NCBI RefSeq assembly: GCF_015751765.1 | Contig: NZ_JADOTX010000001.1 | Coordinates: 6,820,001-6,884,000 of the forward strand | DNA: 64,000 bases | Direction of reading: 5' to 3' | DNA from: Micromonospora ureilytica | GTDB lineage: Bacteria > Actinomycetota > Actinomycetes > Mycobacteriales > Micromonosporaceae | Part shown: positions 35,752 through 43,850 of the stretch, in pieces | How the letters are laid out: each line of letters opens with the position of its first letter | How positions within the stretch are numbered: position 1 is the first letter of the stretch | Translations under genes and position numbers: made by a program | The notes under the pieces: model-generated | What the model was told of the DNA's origin: nothing | Databases searched by the model: none | Seen by the model: only the letters and a program-made list of their open reading frames with translations

Positions 35752-35811
35752 TCATGGGGAAGTCACCGGCGTGCGAGCCGGCCGCATAAACCATCGATAG
35801 GAACGCGTCAC
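35752..35811 (-). CDS. Aromatic amino acid leader peptide of DAHP synthase
   Basis: The 19-residue frame reads MTRSYRWFMRPARTPVTSP, beginning at GTG 35811. Tyr, Trp and Phe codons lie together at positions 5, 7 and 8, between which there is one Arg. TACGCT lies 6 bases before the GTG, as with other leaderless starts in this window. The stop is 29 bases before the attenuator stem. Stalling at the aromatic codons when charged tRNAs are scarce would alter folding and let transcription reach DAHP synthase. This mechanism is inferred. Confidence 0.75.
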   Translation of the reverse strand: MTRSYRWFMRPARTPVTSP

Positions 35812-35912
35812 CGGGCCAGCGTACCCGACCGGAGGCGGACACCCGGACTGTCGTCCCAAGATGCGGGGCGAACATCGCGTGCCGAGAGCGAGGTCGGGGT
35901 AACAGGGGTGCC

Positions 35913-36131
35913 ATGACACACGAGCAGAGCGATCAGGAGCGGGTGGAGTCCCGCGCGCACCACCTCCTGCCCGAGGAGACGGCGGTGGGCAGCGACGACC
36001 CGGAGGCGCAGGCGGAGGCCATCCTCGCCGAGTCGGACATCCGCGCTGCGGACCAGAACGCCGCACCGGACACGGTGCTGGAACGTCGTACCTCGGATCA
36101 GACCGTGGCCGCCGTCGAACCACCGGACTGA
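35913..36131 (+). CDS. Small acidic hypothetical protein
   Basis: The 72-residue product is hydrophilic and acidic (PEAQAEAILAESDIRAADQNAAPDTVLERRTSDQTV in parts) and probably mostly disordered or helical. No domain recognised. ATG 35913 follows AGGGG. Its 3' end overlaps the convergent downstream gene by 34 bp, which argues for real but compact coding ends. Confidence 0.6.
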   Translation: MTHEQSDQERVESRAHHLLPEETAVGSDDPEAQAEAILAESDIRAADQNAAPDTVLERRTSDQTVAAVEPPD

Positions 36132-36847
36132 GCGGTCGCCCCGCGCGCCCGACGCGACCCCCGGTAGGTCTGGTCGCGCAGCCAGGCCAGCGGACCTGCC
36201 ACCCGCAGATCGGGTGGCAGGTTGCGCGCCGGGTCGAACGCGAGCGCCGCGTCGTCCTCGGCGCTGAGCTGAGCACCGAGACTGACCTGACCGACCAGCC
36301 GCCAGGGCCCCACTGCCGACGCGACCGCGAGCACCAGGCGCGGGGTGTCCGTCCGGGTCGCGGCGGCCGCCGTGGCCAGGCTGCGACCGAGGTCGGCCGA
36401 GTCGGGGTCGGCCAACGCGGCCAGCCAGAGGCGGCGTCGACCCGCGCGGTAGCAGGTGATCGTGCTGTACGTGCCGCTGAAGCGGCGTCGGGGCAGCGGC
36501 AGGTTCCGCAGCACCGGGGCCGCGCCGCTGGAGCTGACCAACAGGTCGAACGGCCGGTCGCCGTCGCGGTGCAGGCGCAACGCGAGGCCCAGGACGTCCG
36601 GCCAACTGCCGGGCGTGGGCGTTCCCTTGGAGAGCCGGACGGTGGTCCGGTACCGGCCGGGGTCGTCCAGCAGAGCGACTCCGGTGGGCGGTCCGGGCGT
36701 ACCCCAGATCACCGTCTCGCCGACGAACGAGCGACCGGTCGGATGCAGCAGTCGGCCGCGGCGCAGCCGGCCAAGTGCGGCGCTGGCGCGTTCGACGGCG
36801 GTGGCGGCCCGGCCGGCGGACCGGGACGGCGGTGGGGTGACGGTCAT
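36098..36847 (-). CDS. Catalase-fold-like hypothetical protein
   Basis: The 249-residue protein contains RTTVRLSKGTPTPGSWPDVLGLALRL, which resembles the catalase core motif (VRFSxxxGxPD..GxALR) with the spacing kept, followed by FDLLVSSSG. The heme-ligand Tyr and active-site His of true catalases were not located, so enzymatic activity is uncertain. ATG 36847 lies just behind GGAGAGG. Function unknown. Confidence 0.6.
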   Translation of the reverse strand: MTVTPPPSRSAGRAATAVERASAALGRLRRGRLLHPTGRSFVGETVIWGTPGPPTGVALLDDPGRYRTTVRLSKGTPTPGSWPDVLGLALRLHRDGDRPFDLLVSSSGAAPVLRNLPLPRRRFSGTYSTITCYRAGRRRLWLAALADPDSADLGRSLATAAAATRTDTPRLVLAVASAVGPWRLVGQVSLGAQLSAEDDAALAFDPARNLPPDLRVAGPLAWLRDQTYRGSRRARGATAQSGGSTAATV

Positions 36848-36950
36848 TCCTCTCCGGTACCCAACGCGGCGGCCCCGATGCCGCCCAGGTCGGCTCGCCG
36901 ACCGACCGCACGTCACCTTTCCGCCTCCGAGATCGGATAGCGTCGGGGGC

Positions 36951-38240
36951 ATGCCCGACAGCGGTTACCCCTGGCCCATTCAGACGTCCCGACTGGACAA
37001 CGGCCTGCGCGTGGTGGTGAGCGAGGATCGCACCGCGCCCGCCGTGGCCGTGAACCTTTGGTACGACGTCGGCTCCCGGCACGAGCCGGCCGGGCAGACC
37101 GGTTTCGCCCACCTCTTCGAGCACCTGATGTTCGAGGGCTCCGTGAACGTGGCGAAGACCGAGCACATGAAGCTGATCCAGGGCTCCGGCGGCTCGCTCA
37201 ACGCCACCACCAACCCGGACCGGACCAACTACTTCGAGACGGTCCCGGCCGAGCACCTGGAGCTGGCGCTCTGGTTGGAGGCCGACCGGATGGGCGGCCT
37301 GGTTCCCGCCCTCACCCAGGAGACGCTGGACAACCAGCGGGACGTGGTCAAGAACGAGCGCCGGCAGCGCTACGAGAACGTGCCGTACGGGGACGCCTGG
37401 CTGCGGTTGCTGCCGCTGCTCTACCCGCCGGCGCACCCCTACCACCACGCGACGATCGGCTCGATGGCCGACCTGAACGCCGCCGACCTCGCCACCTTCC
37501 AGGCGTTCCACCAGACCTACTACGCGCCGAACAACGCGGTGCTCACCGTGGTCGGCGACGCCACCGCCTCCGACGTGTTCGCGCTCGCCGACAAGTACTT
37601 CGGCGCGCTGCCCGCCCGTGACGACATCCCGTCGGCGCCGGACGGCCGCAGCGTCCCCGCCACCGGGCAGACGGCCGTGGAGTCGGTCAGCGCCGACGTG
37701 CCGGCGCCGCGGGTGTACATCGCCCACCGCAGCTACCCGTTCGGCAGCCCGGAATACAACGTGATCACCGTGCTCGCCACGGTCCTCGGCAGCGGCCGGG
37801 GCAGCCGCCTCTACCAGCGCCTCGCCGACGGCGAGCGGATCGCACAGCCGGACCTGGTCGGGGCGTACGGGGTGGACCTCGCCCACGCCCCGGCGCCGCT
37901 GATCGCCACCGCCACCGCCCGTCCCGGAGTGAGCGCCGAGCGGCTGGCCCAAGGGCTGGCCGAGGTCGTCGACGAGCTGGCCACCGTGCCGGTCACCGCC
38001 GCCGAGCTGGACCGGGCCAAGGCATTGCTCAGCACCGGGTGGTGGCGTCAGCTGTCCACTGTCGACGGCCGCGCGGACCTGCTCGGCCGGTACACCACGC
38101 AGTTCGGTGACCCGGCCCGCATCGCCGACCAGTTGCCGGCCCTGCTCGCGGTCACCGCCGAGCAGATCGCCGAGGCCGCCGCCGACGTGCTCACCACCGA
38201 CCGGGTGACCCTGACCTACCTGCCCGAGGAGACCTCATGA
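36951..38240 (+). CDS. M16 family zinc peptidase, catalytic subunit
   Basis: The 429-residue protein has the inverted zinc motif HLFEH (H54, E57, H58) and a downstream Glu in RRQRYENVPYG. It belongs to the pitrilysin family. The C-terminal half lacks the Arg-Tyr pair used for substrate binding, which the next gene supplies. TAGCGT lies 7 bases before ATG 36951, so the mRNA is probably leaderless. It overlaps the second subunit gene by 4 bp. Confidence 0.94.
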   Translation: MPDSGYPWPIQTSRLDNGLRVVVSEDRTAPAVAVNLWYDVGSRHEPAGQTGFAHLFEHLMFEGSVNVAKTEHMKLIQGSGGSLNATTNPDRTNYFETVPAEHLELALWLEADRMGGLVPALTQETLDNQRDVVKNERRQRYENVPYGDAWLRLLPLLYPPAHPYHHATIGSMADLNAADLATFQAFHQTYYAPNNAVLTVVGDATASDVFALADKYFGALPARDDIPSAPDGRSVPATGQTAVESVSADVPAPRVYIAHRSYPFGSPEYNVITVLATVLGSGRGSRLYQRLADGERIAQPDLVGAYGVDLAHAPAPLIATATARPGVSAERLAQGLAEVVDELATVPVTAAELDRAKALLSTGWWRQLSTVDGRADLLGRYTTQFGDPARIADQLPALLAVTAEQIAEAAADVLTTDRVTLTYLPEETS

Positions 38241-39574
38241 CGCTGATCGCCGACCGTCCCGGGCCGGGTGCCGCCCGCCCGTACCGGTTCCCGCCGGTGG
38301 TCCGCCGCACCGTGGCCGGTGGTCAGGTCGTCGCCGCGCACCTGCCGGGGCAGAACCTCGCCGTGGCCCTGCTGCTGCTCGACGTGGGCGCCGGCCAGGA
38401 GCCGGTCGGCAAGGAGGGCCTGTCCGGTGTGCTGGCCAAGGCGTTGGAGGAGGGGACCGCGCAGCGGGACGCCGCCGCGTACGCGCTCGCCGTCGAAGGG
38501 CTCGGCACCGCGTTGTCGACCGGCCTCGACTGGGACTCGTTCCAGGCCAGCGTGGTGATTCCGGTGGACCGGCTGAGCGCCGCCGTGGAGCTGCTCGCCG
38601 AGGCGGTCCGGACGCCCAGGCTCGACCCCGCCGACGTACGCCGGGTCCGCGACGACGAGGCGACCGCGCTCCGGATGGACTGGGCCAACCCCGGCCCGCG
38701 CGCCGACGCCGCGCTGCGGGCCGACCTGTTCGGCGCGCAGAACCGCTGGGGACGGCCGATGCACGGCGACCCGGAGTCGGTCGCCGGGTTGGACGTGGAG
38801 GACGTGACGGTCTTCCACTCCGAGTGGTTCCTGCGCCCCGGCACGCTGATCGTCGCCGGTGACCTGGAACGCATCGACCTGGACGCCCTGGCCGCCGCGG
38901 CGTTCGCCGGCACCGGTGGTGGCCCCGCCGAGCGGGGCGGCCCCATCGAGGTGCCGCTGCACACCGGTCGACGGATCATCCTGGTGGACCGGCCCGGGTC
39001 GGTGCAGTCCACACTGCGGCTGGGCCACCCGTCACCACACCGGGCGCACCCCGACTACGTGCCGATGACGCTCGCCGGCACGGTGCTCGGCGGGGCGTTC
39101 ACGTCCCGGCTCAACCACCTGCTGCGCGAGGTGCACGGCTACACCTACGGCATCCGGGGTGACTTCGCCGCGTCGCGGCGGTTCGGCCGGTTCGCGGTCA
39201 GCTCGGGCGTGCAGACGGCGGTGACCGCGCCGGCCCTGGTCGAGGCGGTGGGCGAGATCACCCGTACCCAGGCCATCGGGGTGACCGAGGACGAGCTGGA
39301 GGTGGCCCGCTCCTGGCGGGCCGGGCAGCTCTCGGTCGAGTTGCAGAGCCCCCGGGCGATCGCGTCGGCGCTGACCACCCTGGTGGTGCACGACCTGCCG
39401 GACGACTACCACGCCCGGTTGCGCGAGTCGCTGCTCTCCGCCGACGTGGACCAGGTCTCCGCGGCGGCAGCCACCCACCTGCACCCGGAGGCCCTCACCC
39501 TGGTCATCGAGGGCGATGCCGCGGTAATCCGCGACGACCTGGAGTCCACAGCCCTAGGAACCCTCCTCCCCTAA
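38237..39574 (+). CDS. M16 family peptidase, non-catalytic subunit
   Basis: The 445-residue partner has GLSGVLAKALEEGT where the zinc motif would be, so it is inactive alone. It keeps the substrate-binding Arg-Tyr pair in LREVHGYTYGIRGDF. Such pairs form a heterodimeric clamp in which one half carries zinc and the other the R/Y pair. ATG 38237 overlaps the stop of the catalytic subunit (ATGA), which gives balanced translation. Confidence 0.93.
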   Translation: MTLIADRPGPGAARPYRFPPVVRRTVAGGQVVAAHLPGQNLAVALLLLDVGAGQEPVGKEGLSGVLAKALEEGTAQRDAAAYALAVEGLGTALSTGLDWDSFQASVVIPVDRLSAAVELLAEAVRTPRLDPADVRRVRDDEATALRMDWANPGPRADAALRADLFGAQNRWGRPMHGDPESVAGLDVEDVTVFHSEWFLRPGTLIVAGDLERIDLDALAAAAFAGTGGGPAERGGPIEVPLHTGRRIILVDRPGSVQSTLRLGHPSPHRAHPDYVPMTLAGTVLGGAFTSRLNHLLREVHGYTYGIRGDFAASRRFGRFAVSSGVQTAVTAPALVEAVGEITRTQAIGVTEDELEVARSWRAGQLSVELQSPRAIASALTTLVVHDLPDDYHARLRESLLSADVDQVSAAAATHLHPEALTLVIEGDAAVIRDDLESTALGTLLP

Positions 39575-39613
39575 CCCCGACCCCCACCCGGCCGCGCACC
39601 CCGCCCCCACCCG

Positions 39614-39672
39614 TTGATCATGAAGTTGTTGTCACTTGCCACGGCGTGTCGCGGCAACAACTTCATGATCGA
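39614..39672. repeat. 59-bp intergenic hairpin repeat, copy B
   Basis: 18-nt arms (39614-39631 and 39655-39672) pair with one G-U, and the stem extends by four more pairs outward (39610-39676). The 23-nt loop is, reversed, close to the loop at 24882-24904 (shared CCG-GACACGCCG and AGTGA). G- and C-rich tracts flank it in the stretch 39575-39777. Confidence 0.9.
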
Positions 39673-39768
39673 CGGGGGGAGGGGTTGGGGAAGGGGCGCG
39701 GGGTGGGGGTGTGAGGTGGGACCCGGGGGGTGGGAAAGGGGTCCCGGTTTCGGGGGTGGGGTCGGTAG

Positions 39769-40803
<1,035 letters not shown>

Positions 40804-40822
40804 CCAGTCGCGGTCGCCAACA

Positions 40823-40859
40823 CACCGAGCCCTCGCCGTCCGTCGGCGGGGGCTCGGTG
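40823..40859 (+). terminator. Terminator after asd
   Basis: 16-nt arms (40823-40838 and 40844-40859) pair with one G-U pair around a 5-nt loop. No T-run. It starts 19 bases after the stop codon. Confidence 0.75.
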
Positions 40860-40939
40860 CCGTTCCGGGTGGTCGCCCGCGACGGCCGGCAGGTCGTGCT
40901 TGGATGGGCCGGAGACGATCGTCCAACCTGGAGGACACC

Positions 40940-41380
40940 ATGCCGGATGACCGCACCCAGCAGGCGTTGACCGATCTGGTGGCCGCCCGCTCCATGGGCG
41001 TGCTCGCCACCATCAAACGGGACGGGCGGCCGCAGCTCTCCACGGTGGTCTACTCCTTCGACCGGGAGGCGGGCCTGATCCGGGTCTCGGTCACCGACGG
41101 TCGGGCCAAGACCGCCAACCTGCGCCGGGACCCACGTGCCAGCTTCCACGTCAGCAGCGAGGATGGCTGGGCGTACGCGGTGGTCGAGGGTCGCGCCGAG
41201 CTGACCCCGCCGTCCGCCGAACTCGGCGACGAGACGGTCGAGGAGTTGGTGGCGCTCTACCGGGGGCTGAGAGGCGAACACCCCGACTGGGACGAGTACC
41301 GCCGGGCCATGGTCGACGAGGGACGAGTCGTGCTGCGCCTGCACGTGGAACGGATCTACGGGATTCCGCCCCGGGGCTGA
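40940..41380 (+). CDS. PPOX class F420-dependent oxidoreductase
   Basis: The 146-residue protein has the split-barrel flavin/F420 fold: MGVLATIKRDGRPQLSTVVYSF, VSVTDGRAKTANLRRDPRASFHV and VEGRAELTPPSAEL. The KxxNLxRDPR block is typical of F420-binding FDOR-B enzymes. The substrate is unknown. ATG 40940 has GGAGG 6 bases upstream; a longer frame upstream is not needed. Confidence 0.9.
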   Translation: MPDDRTQQALTDLVAARSMGVLATIKRDGRPQLSTVVYSFDREAGLIRVSVTDGRAKTANLRRDPRASFHVSSEDGWAYAVVEGRAELTPPSAELGDETVEELVALYRGLRGEHPDWDEYRRAMVDEGRVVLRLHVERIYGIPPRG

Positions 41381-41395
41381 CCCGCCCGGAGCCGG

Positions 41396-41977
41396 TCAGC
41401 CCGGCTCGATCACTGTCACACCGGGCCAACGCTGCGCCGGCCGGTGCCGGGCCAACCGCTGTCGGGACCGGGCCACGTCCACCCGGGCCGGGTTGTGCCG
41501 CCACACCCCGCCCAGCAGATCTGTCAGGCCGTACGGGGCGCAGACCTTGAGCCGGTCGGCCGAGTCCAGGCGGACGGCCACCGCTGTCGCGTACTCCGGC
41601 CAGGTGGCGACCGCCTCGGCCACGCTGCGGTACGGCTCGATCGGGTCACCACCGAACTTGGCCGCGTACCAGGTGTGCACCGCCGCCTGGTTGCGTGCCT
41701 GCCACGGCGGCTGCGGCCACATCTCCGTCAGTCGGGCGGTGGCCCGGTCGTCGTCGACGGAGGTCAGCCTCGCCGGGTCGAAGAAGACCACGTCCACATC
41801 CCGGACCTGCGCCGGGTCGAACCCGTCGCCGTACCGCTCGCCCCAGACCAGGTCGCGCAGGGCCCCCGCGCCGATCCAGGCGTCCGGCAGCCCGGAGTCA
41901 CGCACCACGGTCAGTGCCCGGGTCAGCCAACCGCTGCCGGCGACCAGTTCCCGCAGCTCCTTCTCGCCCGTCGTCAT
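41396..41977 (-). CDS. NTP_transf_6-type nucleotidyltransferase-fold protein
   Basis: The 193-residue protein has the family blocks DAWIGAGALRDLVWG and RDVDVVFFDPARL (DxD metal pair) and VRLDSADRLKVCAPYGLTDLLGG. The family, once DUF925, has unknown targets. TACCGT lies 6 bases before ATG 41977, consistent with a leaderless mRNA. It is convergent with the F420-type gene. Confidence 0.88.
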   Translation of the reverse strand: MTTGEKELRELVAGSGWLTRALTVVRDSGLPDAWIGAGALRDLVWGERYGDGFDPAQVRDVDVVFFDPARLTSVDDDRATARLTEMWPQPPWQARNQAAVHTWYAAKFGGDPIEPYRSVAEAVATWPEYATAVAVRLDSADRLKVCAPYGLTDLLGGVWRHNPARVDVARSRQRLARHRPAQRWPGVTVIEPG

Positions 41978-42098
41978 CCGCCCACGGTAGGCAGCGAGGC
42001 CGACGCGCGCCGCCCGTAGACGGGTGCGCCTATACCGCCCGTCAGCGGGTATACCGCCCTGCTTTGTCGTTGCGGGACTTCGGGGGAGGGGGTGGGCG

Positions 42099-42782
42099 AT
42101 GGGCGCCGGCACGAGCAGCGACGGGACCGGCCCCGCGGGCCCGACCCTGCGGCGGGAAACCTCCCGGCTGCTGTCGTTCAGCGACGGGGTCTTCGCCATC
42201 ATCATCACGCTGCTGGTGCTCGACCTCCAGCCTCCCCGGGTCGGCCGCGGTCAGCTGCTGCACGCACTGGTCGAGCAGTGGCCGGCGTACCTCGCCTATG
42301 TCACGTCGTATCTGTACGTGGCGGTGAACTGGCTGAACCACCGAGCCGCCTTCAACCGGGTGGAGAGCAGCGGAAAGGCCCTCCAGTGGTACAACCTCGG
42401 GGTGCTGTTCAGCACCGCCCTGCTGCCGTTCGCCACCTCGGTCGTCTCGCAGGCCATGCGGGACGGCGACCAGGCGGACCAGCGGACGGGTGTGGTCGTC
42501 TACGGTCTGGTCGGCGTGCTGGTCTCGGTGAGCTGGCTGGGGTTGTACCACTACCTCGCCCGGCATCACGATCTGCTGGACCAGACGGTGCCGCGTCGGT
42601 TCTTTCCGGTCGAACGGGCGAGGGCCGCGATCGGCCTGCTGGGGTACGTGTTGGCGATCCTCGTCGGATTCCTGGCCAGCCCGCTGTTCGCACTGGTGAT
42701 CTTTTTGCTGCTACCGGCGTTCTACAGCCTGACCAGCAGCGGGCTGTACGAGCTACGACGCCTACGGCATCCGCGCGGATAG
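42099..42782 (+). CDS. TMEM175/DUF1211 family potassium channel-like protein
   Basis: The 227-residue protein has six predicted helices, and FSDGVFAI in the first matches the hallmark FSD motif of TMEM175. Bacterial members form tetrameric potassium channels. LNHRAAFNRVE follows TM3. ATG 42099 has a G-rich site upstream. Two TATACCGCCC direct repeats lie at 42031 and 42050 in the promoter region, role unknown. Confidence 0.9.
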   Translation: MGAGTSSDGTGPAGPTLRRETSRLLSFSDGVFAIIITLLVLDLQPPRVGRGQLLHALVEQWPAYLAYVTSYLYVAVNWLNHRAAFNRVESSGKALQWYNLGVLFSTALLPFATSVVSQAMRDGDQADQRTGVVVYGLVGVLVSVSWLGLYHYLARHHDLLDQTVPRRFFPVERARAAIGLLGYVLAILVGFLASPLFALVIFLLLPAFYSLTSSGLYELRRLRHPRG

Positions 42783-42855
42783 GCAGCGGCCGTCGGCGTT
42801 ACCCCCTCCCGGGCGGCGGGTAGACGGGGCGTGCCGACACCGAGAGGGGAGCACC

Positions 42856-43272
42856 ATGACAACGGTCGGAGAGTTCATGACGACCCGGTTGGTGACGATG
42901 GACGGCAATGACACGCTCATCGCAGCCGCGCAGGAGATGCGTGACAGCGCGATTGGTGATGTGGTGGTGACCGACGGCGACAGTGTGGTCGGCATCGTCA
43001 CGGACCGGGACATCACGGTCCGAGGTGTCGCGGAGAACATGGACCCGGGCTCGACCCGGTTGAACCAGATCACCACTCGCGACGTGATCACGGTGAGTCA
43101 GTACGACGATGCCGTGGCCGCCGCGGACCTGATGCGGACGTACGCCGTACGCCGGCTCCCGGTGATCGACGACGGCCGCCTGATCGGGCTGATTTCGATG
43201 GGTGACCTCGCGGTCGAGCGCGAACCGCAGTCGGTCCTGGCGGACATCAGCGCCGACGACCCGAACAACTGA
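42856..43272 (+). CDS. CBS domain pair protein
   Basis: The 138-residue protein is a tandem of two CBS domains: MTTRLVTMDGNDTLIAAAQEMRDSAIGDVVVTDG and ITTRDVITVSQYDDAVAAADLMRTYAVRRLPVIDDG (each described in part). Such stand-alone pairs bind adenine nucleotides. The partner is unknown. GAGGGGAG precedes ATG 42856. A hairpin terminator follows. Confidence 0.93.
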   Translation: MTTVGEFMTTRLVTMDGNDTLIAAAQEMRDSAIGDVVVTDGDSVVGIVTDRDITVRGVAENMDPGSTRLNQITTRDVITVSQYDDAVAAADLMRTYAVRRLPVIDDGRLIGLISMGDLAVEREPQSVLADISADDPNN

Positions 43273-43288
43273 CCGTCCGCCGCGGCAT

Positions 43289-43320
43289 GCGCCGGCCTTC
43301 CCTGCGGGGAGGGCCGGCGC
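43289..43320 (+). terminator. Terminator after the CBS gene
   Basis: 14-bp stem (43289-43302 with 43307-43320, including one G-U) and a 4-nt loop. It begins 16 bases after the CBS stop. Confidence 0.8.
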
Positions 43321-43478
43321 TGTGGCGTCCGGGGCCCTTTTCGGCGCTCACCCGATATGGGCGAGGTTGGCCGGGGGACCGGCGGGGACCCGTGCGGGGA
43401 CGTGCAACGCCGGCCGTCCGCGCGACGCGAGCGCGGTGGGTGGGATCCCCGGCCCGGCAACTGGGAGGAGTGGACCCG

Positions 43479-43850
43479 ATGGTGGACGCGACCACGAGGT
43501 TCTTCGAGGACCTGGACCGTAGGGGGTACGAACCCCTGCTGGCCAAGACCTCCGGGACGCTGCGGATCGACCTGCACGAGGGGGCGCAGACCCGGCACTG
43601 GCTGCTGAGGATCGATCACGGCCGGCTGAACGTCAGCCAGGAGGACCAGGAGGCCGACACGGTGATCGGCGCGAGCCCGGTCCTCTTCGACGACATCGCT
43701 TCGGGGCGCGAGCACGGCCTGGCCGCCCTGTTGCGGGGGGACATGACGGTGTCGGGCGACGCTCGTCTCGTCGTACAGGTGGAGCGGATCTTCCCGGGTT
43801 CCCCGGACGCCCGTGGGCCGCGCCGGCGTTTCGCCGGGGAGGTGCACTGA
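43479..43850 (+). CDS. SCP2-like sterol-binding-fold protein
   Basis: The 123-residue product has the SCP2 pattern: TSGTLRIDLHEGAQTRHWLLRIDHGRLNV, EADTVIGASPVLFDDIASGREHGLAALLRGDMTVSGDARLV (described in parts). A lipid-like ligand is suspected but unproven. ATG 43479 has GGGAGGAG 9 bases upstream. Its stop overlaps the debranching enzyme start by one base, an unusual pairing that suggests joint control. Confidence 0.8.
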   Translation: MVDATTRFFEDLDRRGYEPLLAKTSGTLRIDLHEGAQTRHWLLRIDHGRLNVSQEDQEADTVIGASPVLFDDIASGREHGLAALLRGDMTVSGDARLVVQVERIFPGSPDARGPRRRFAGEVH

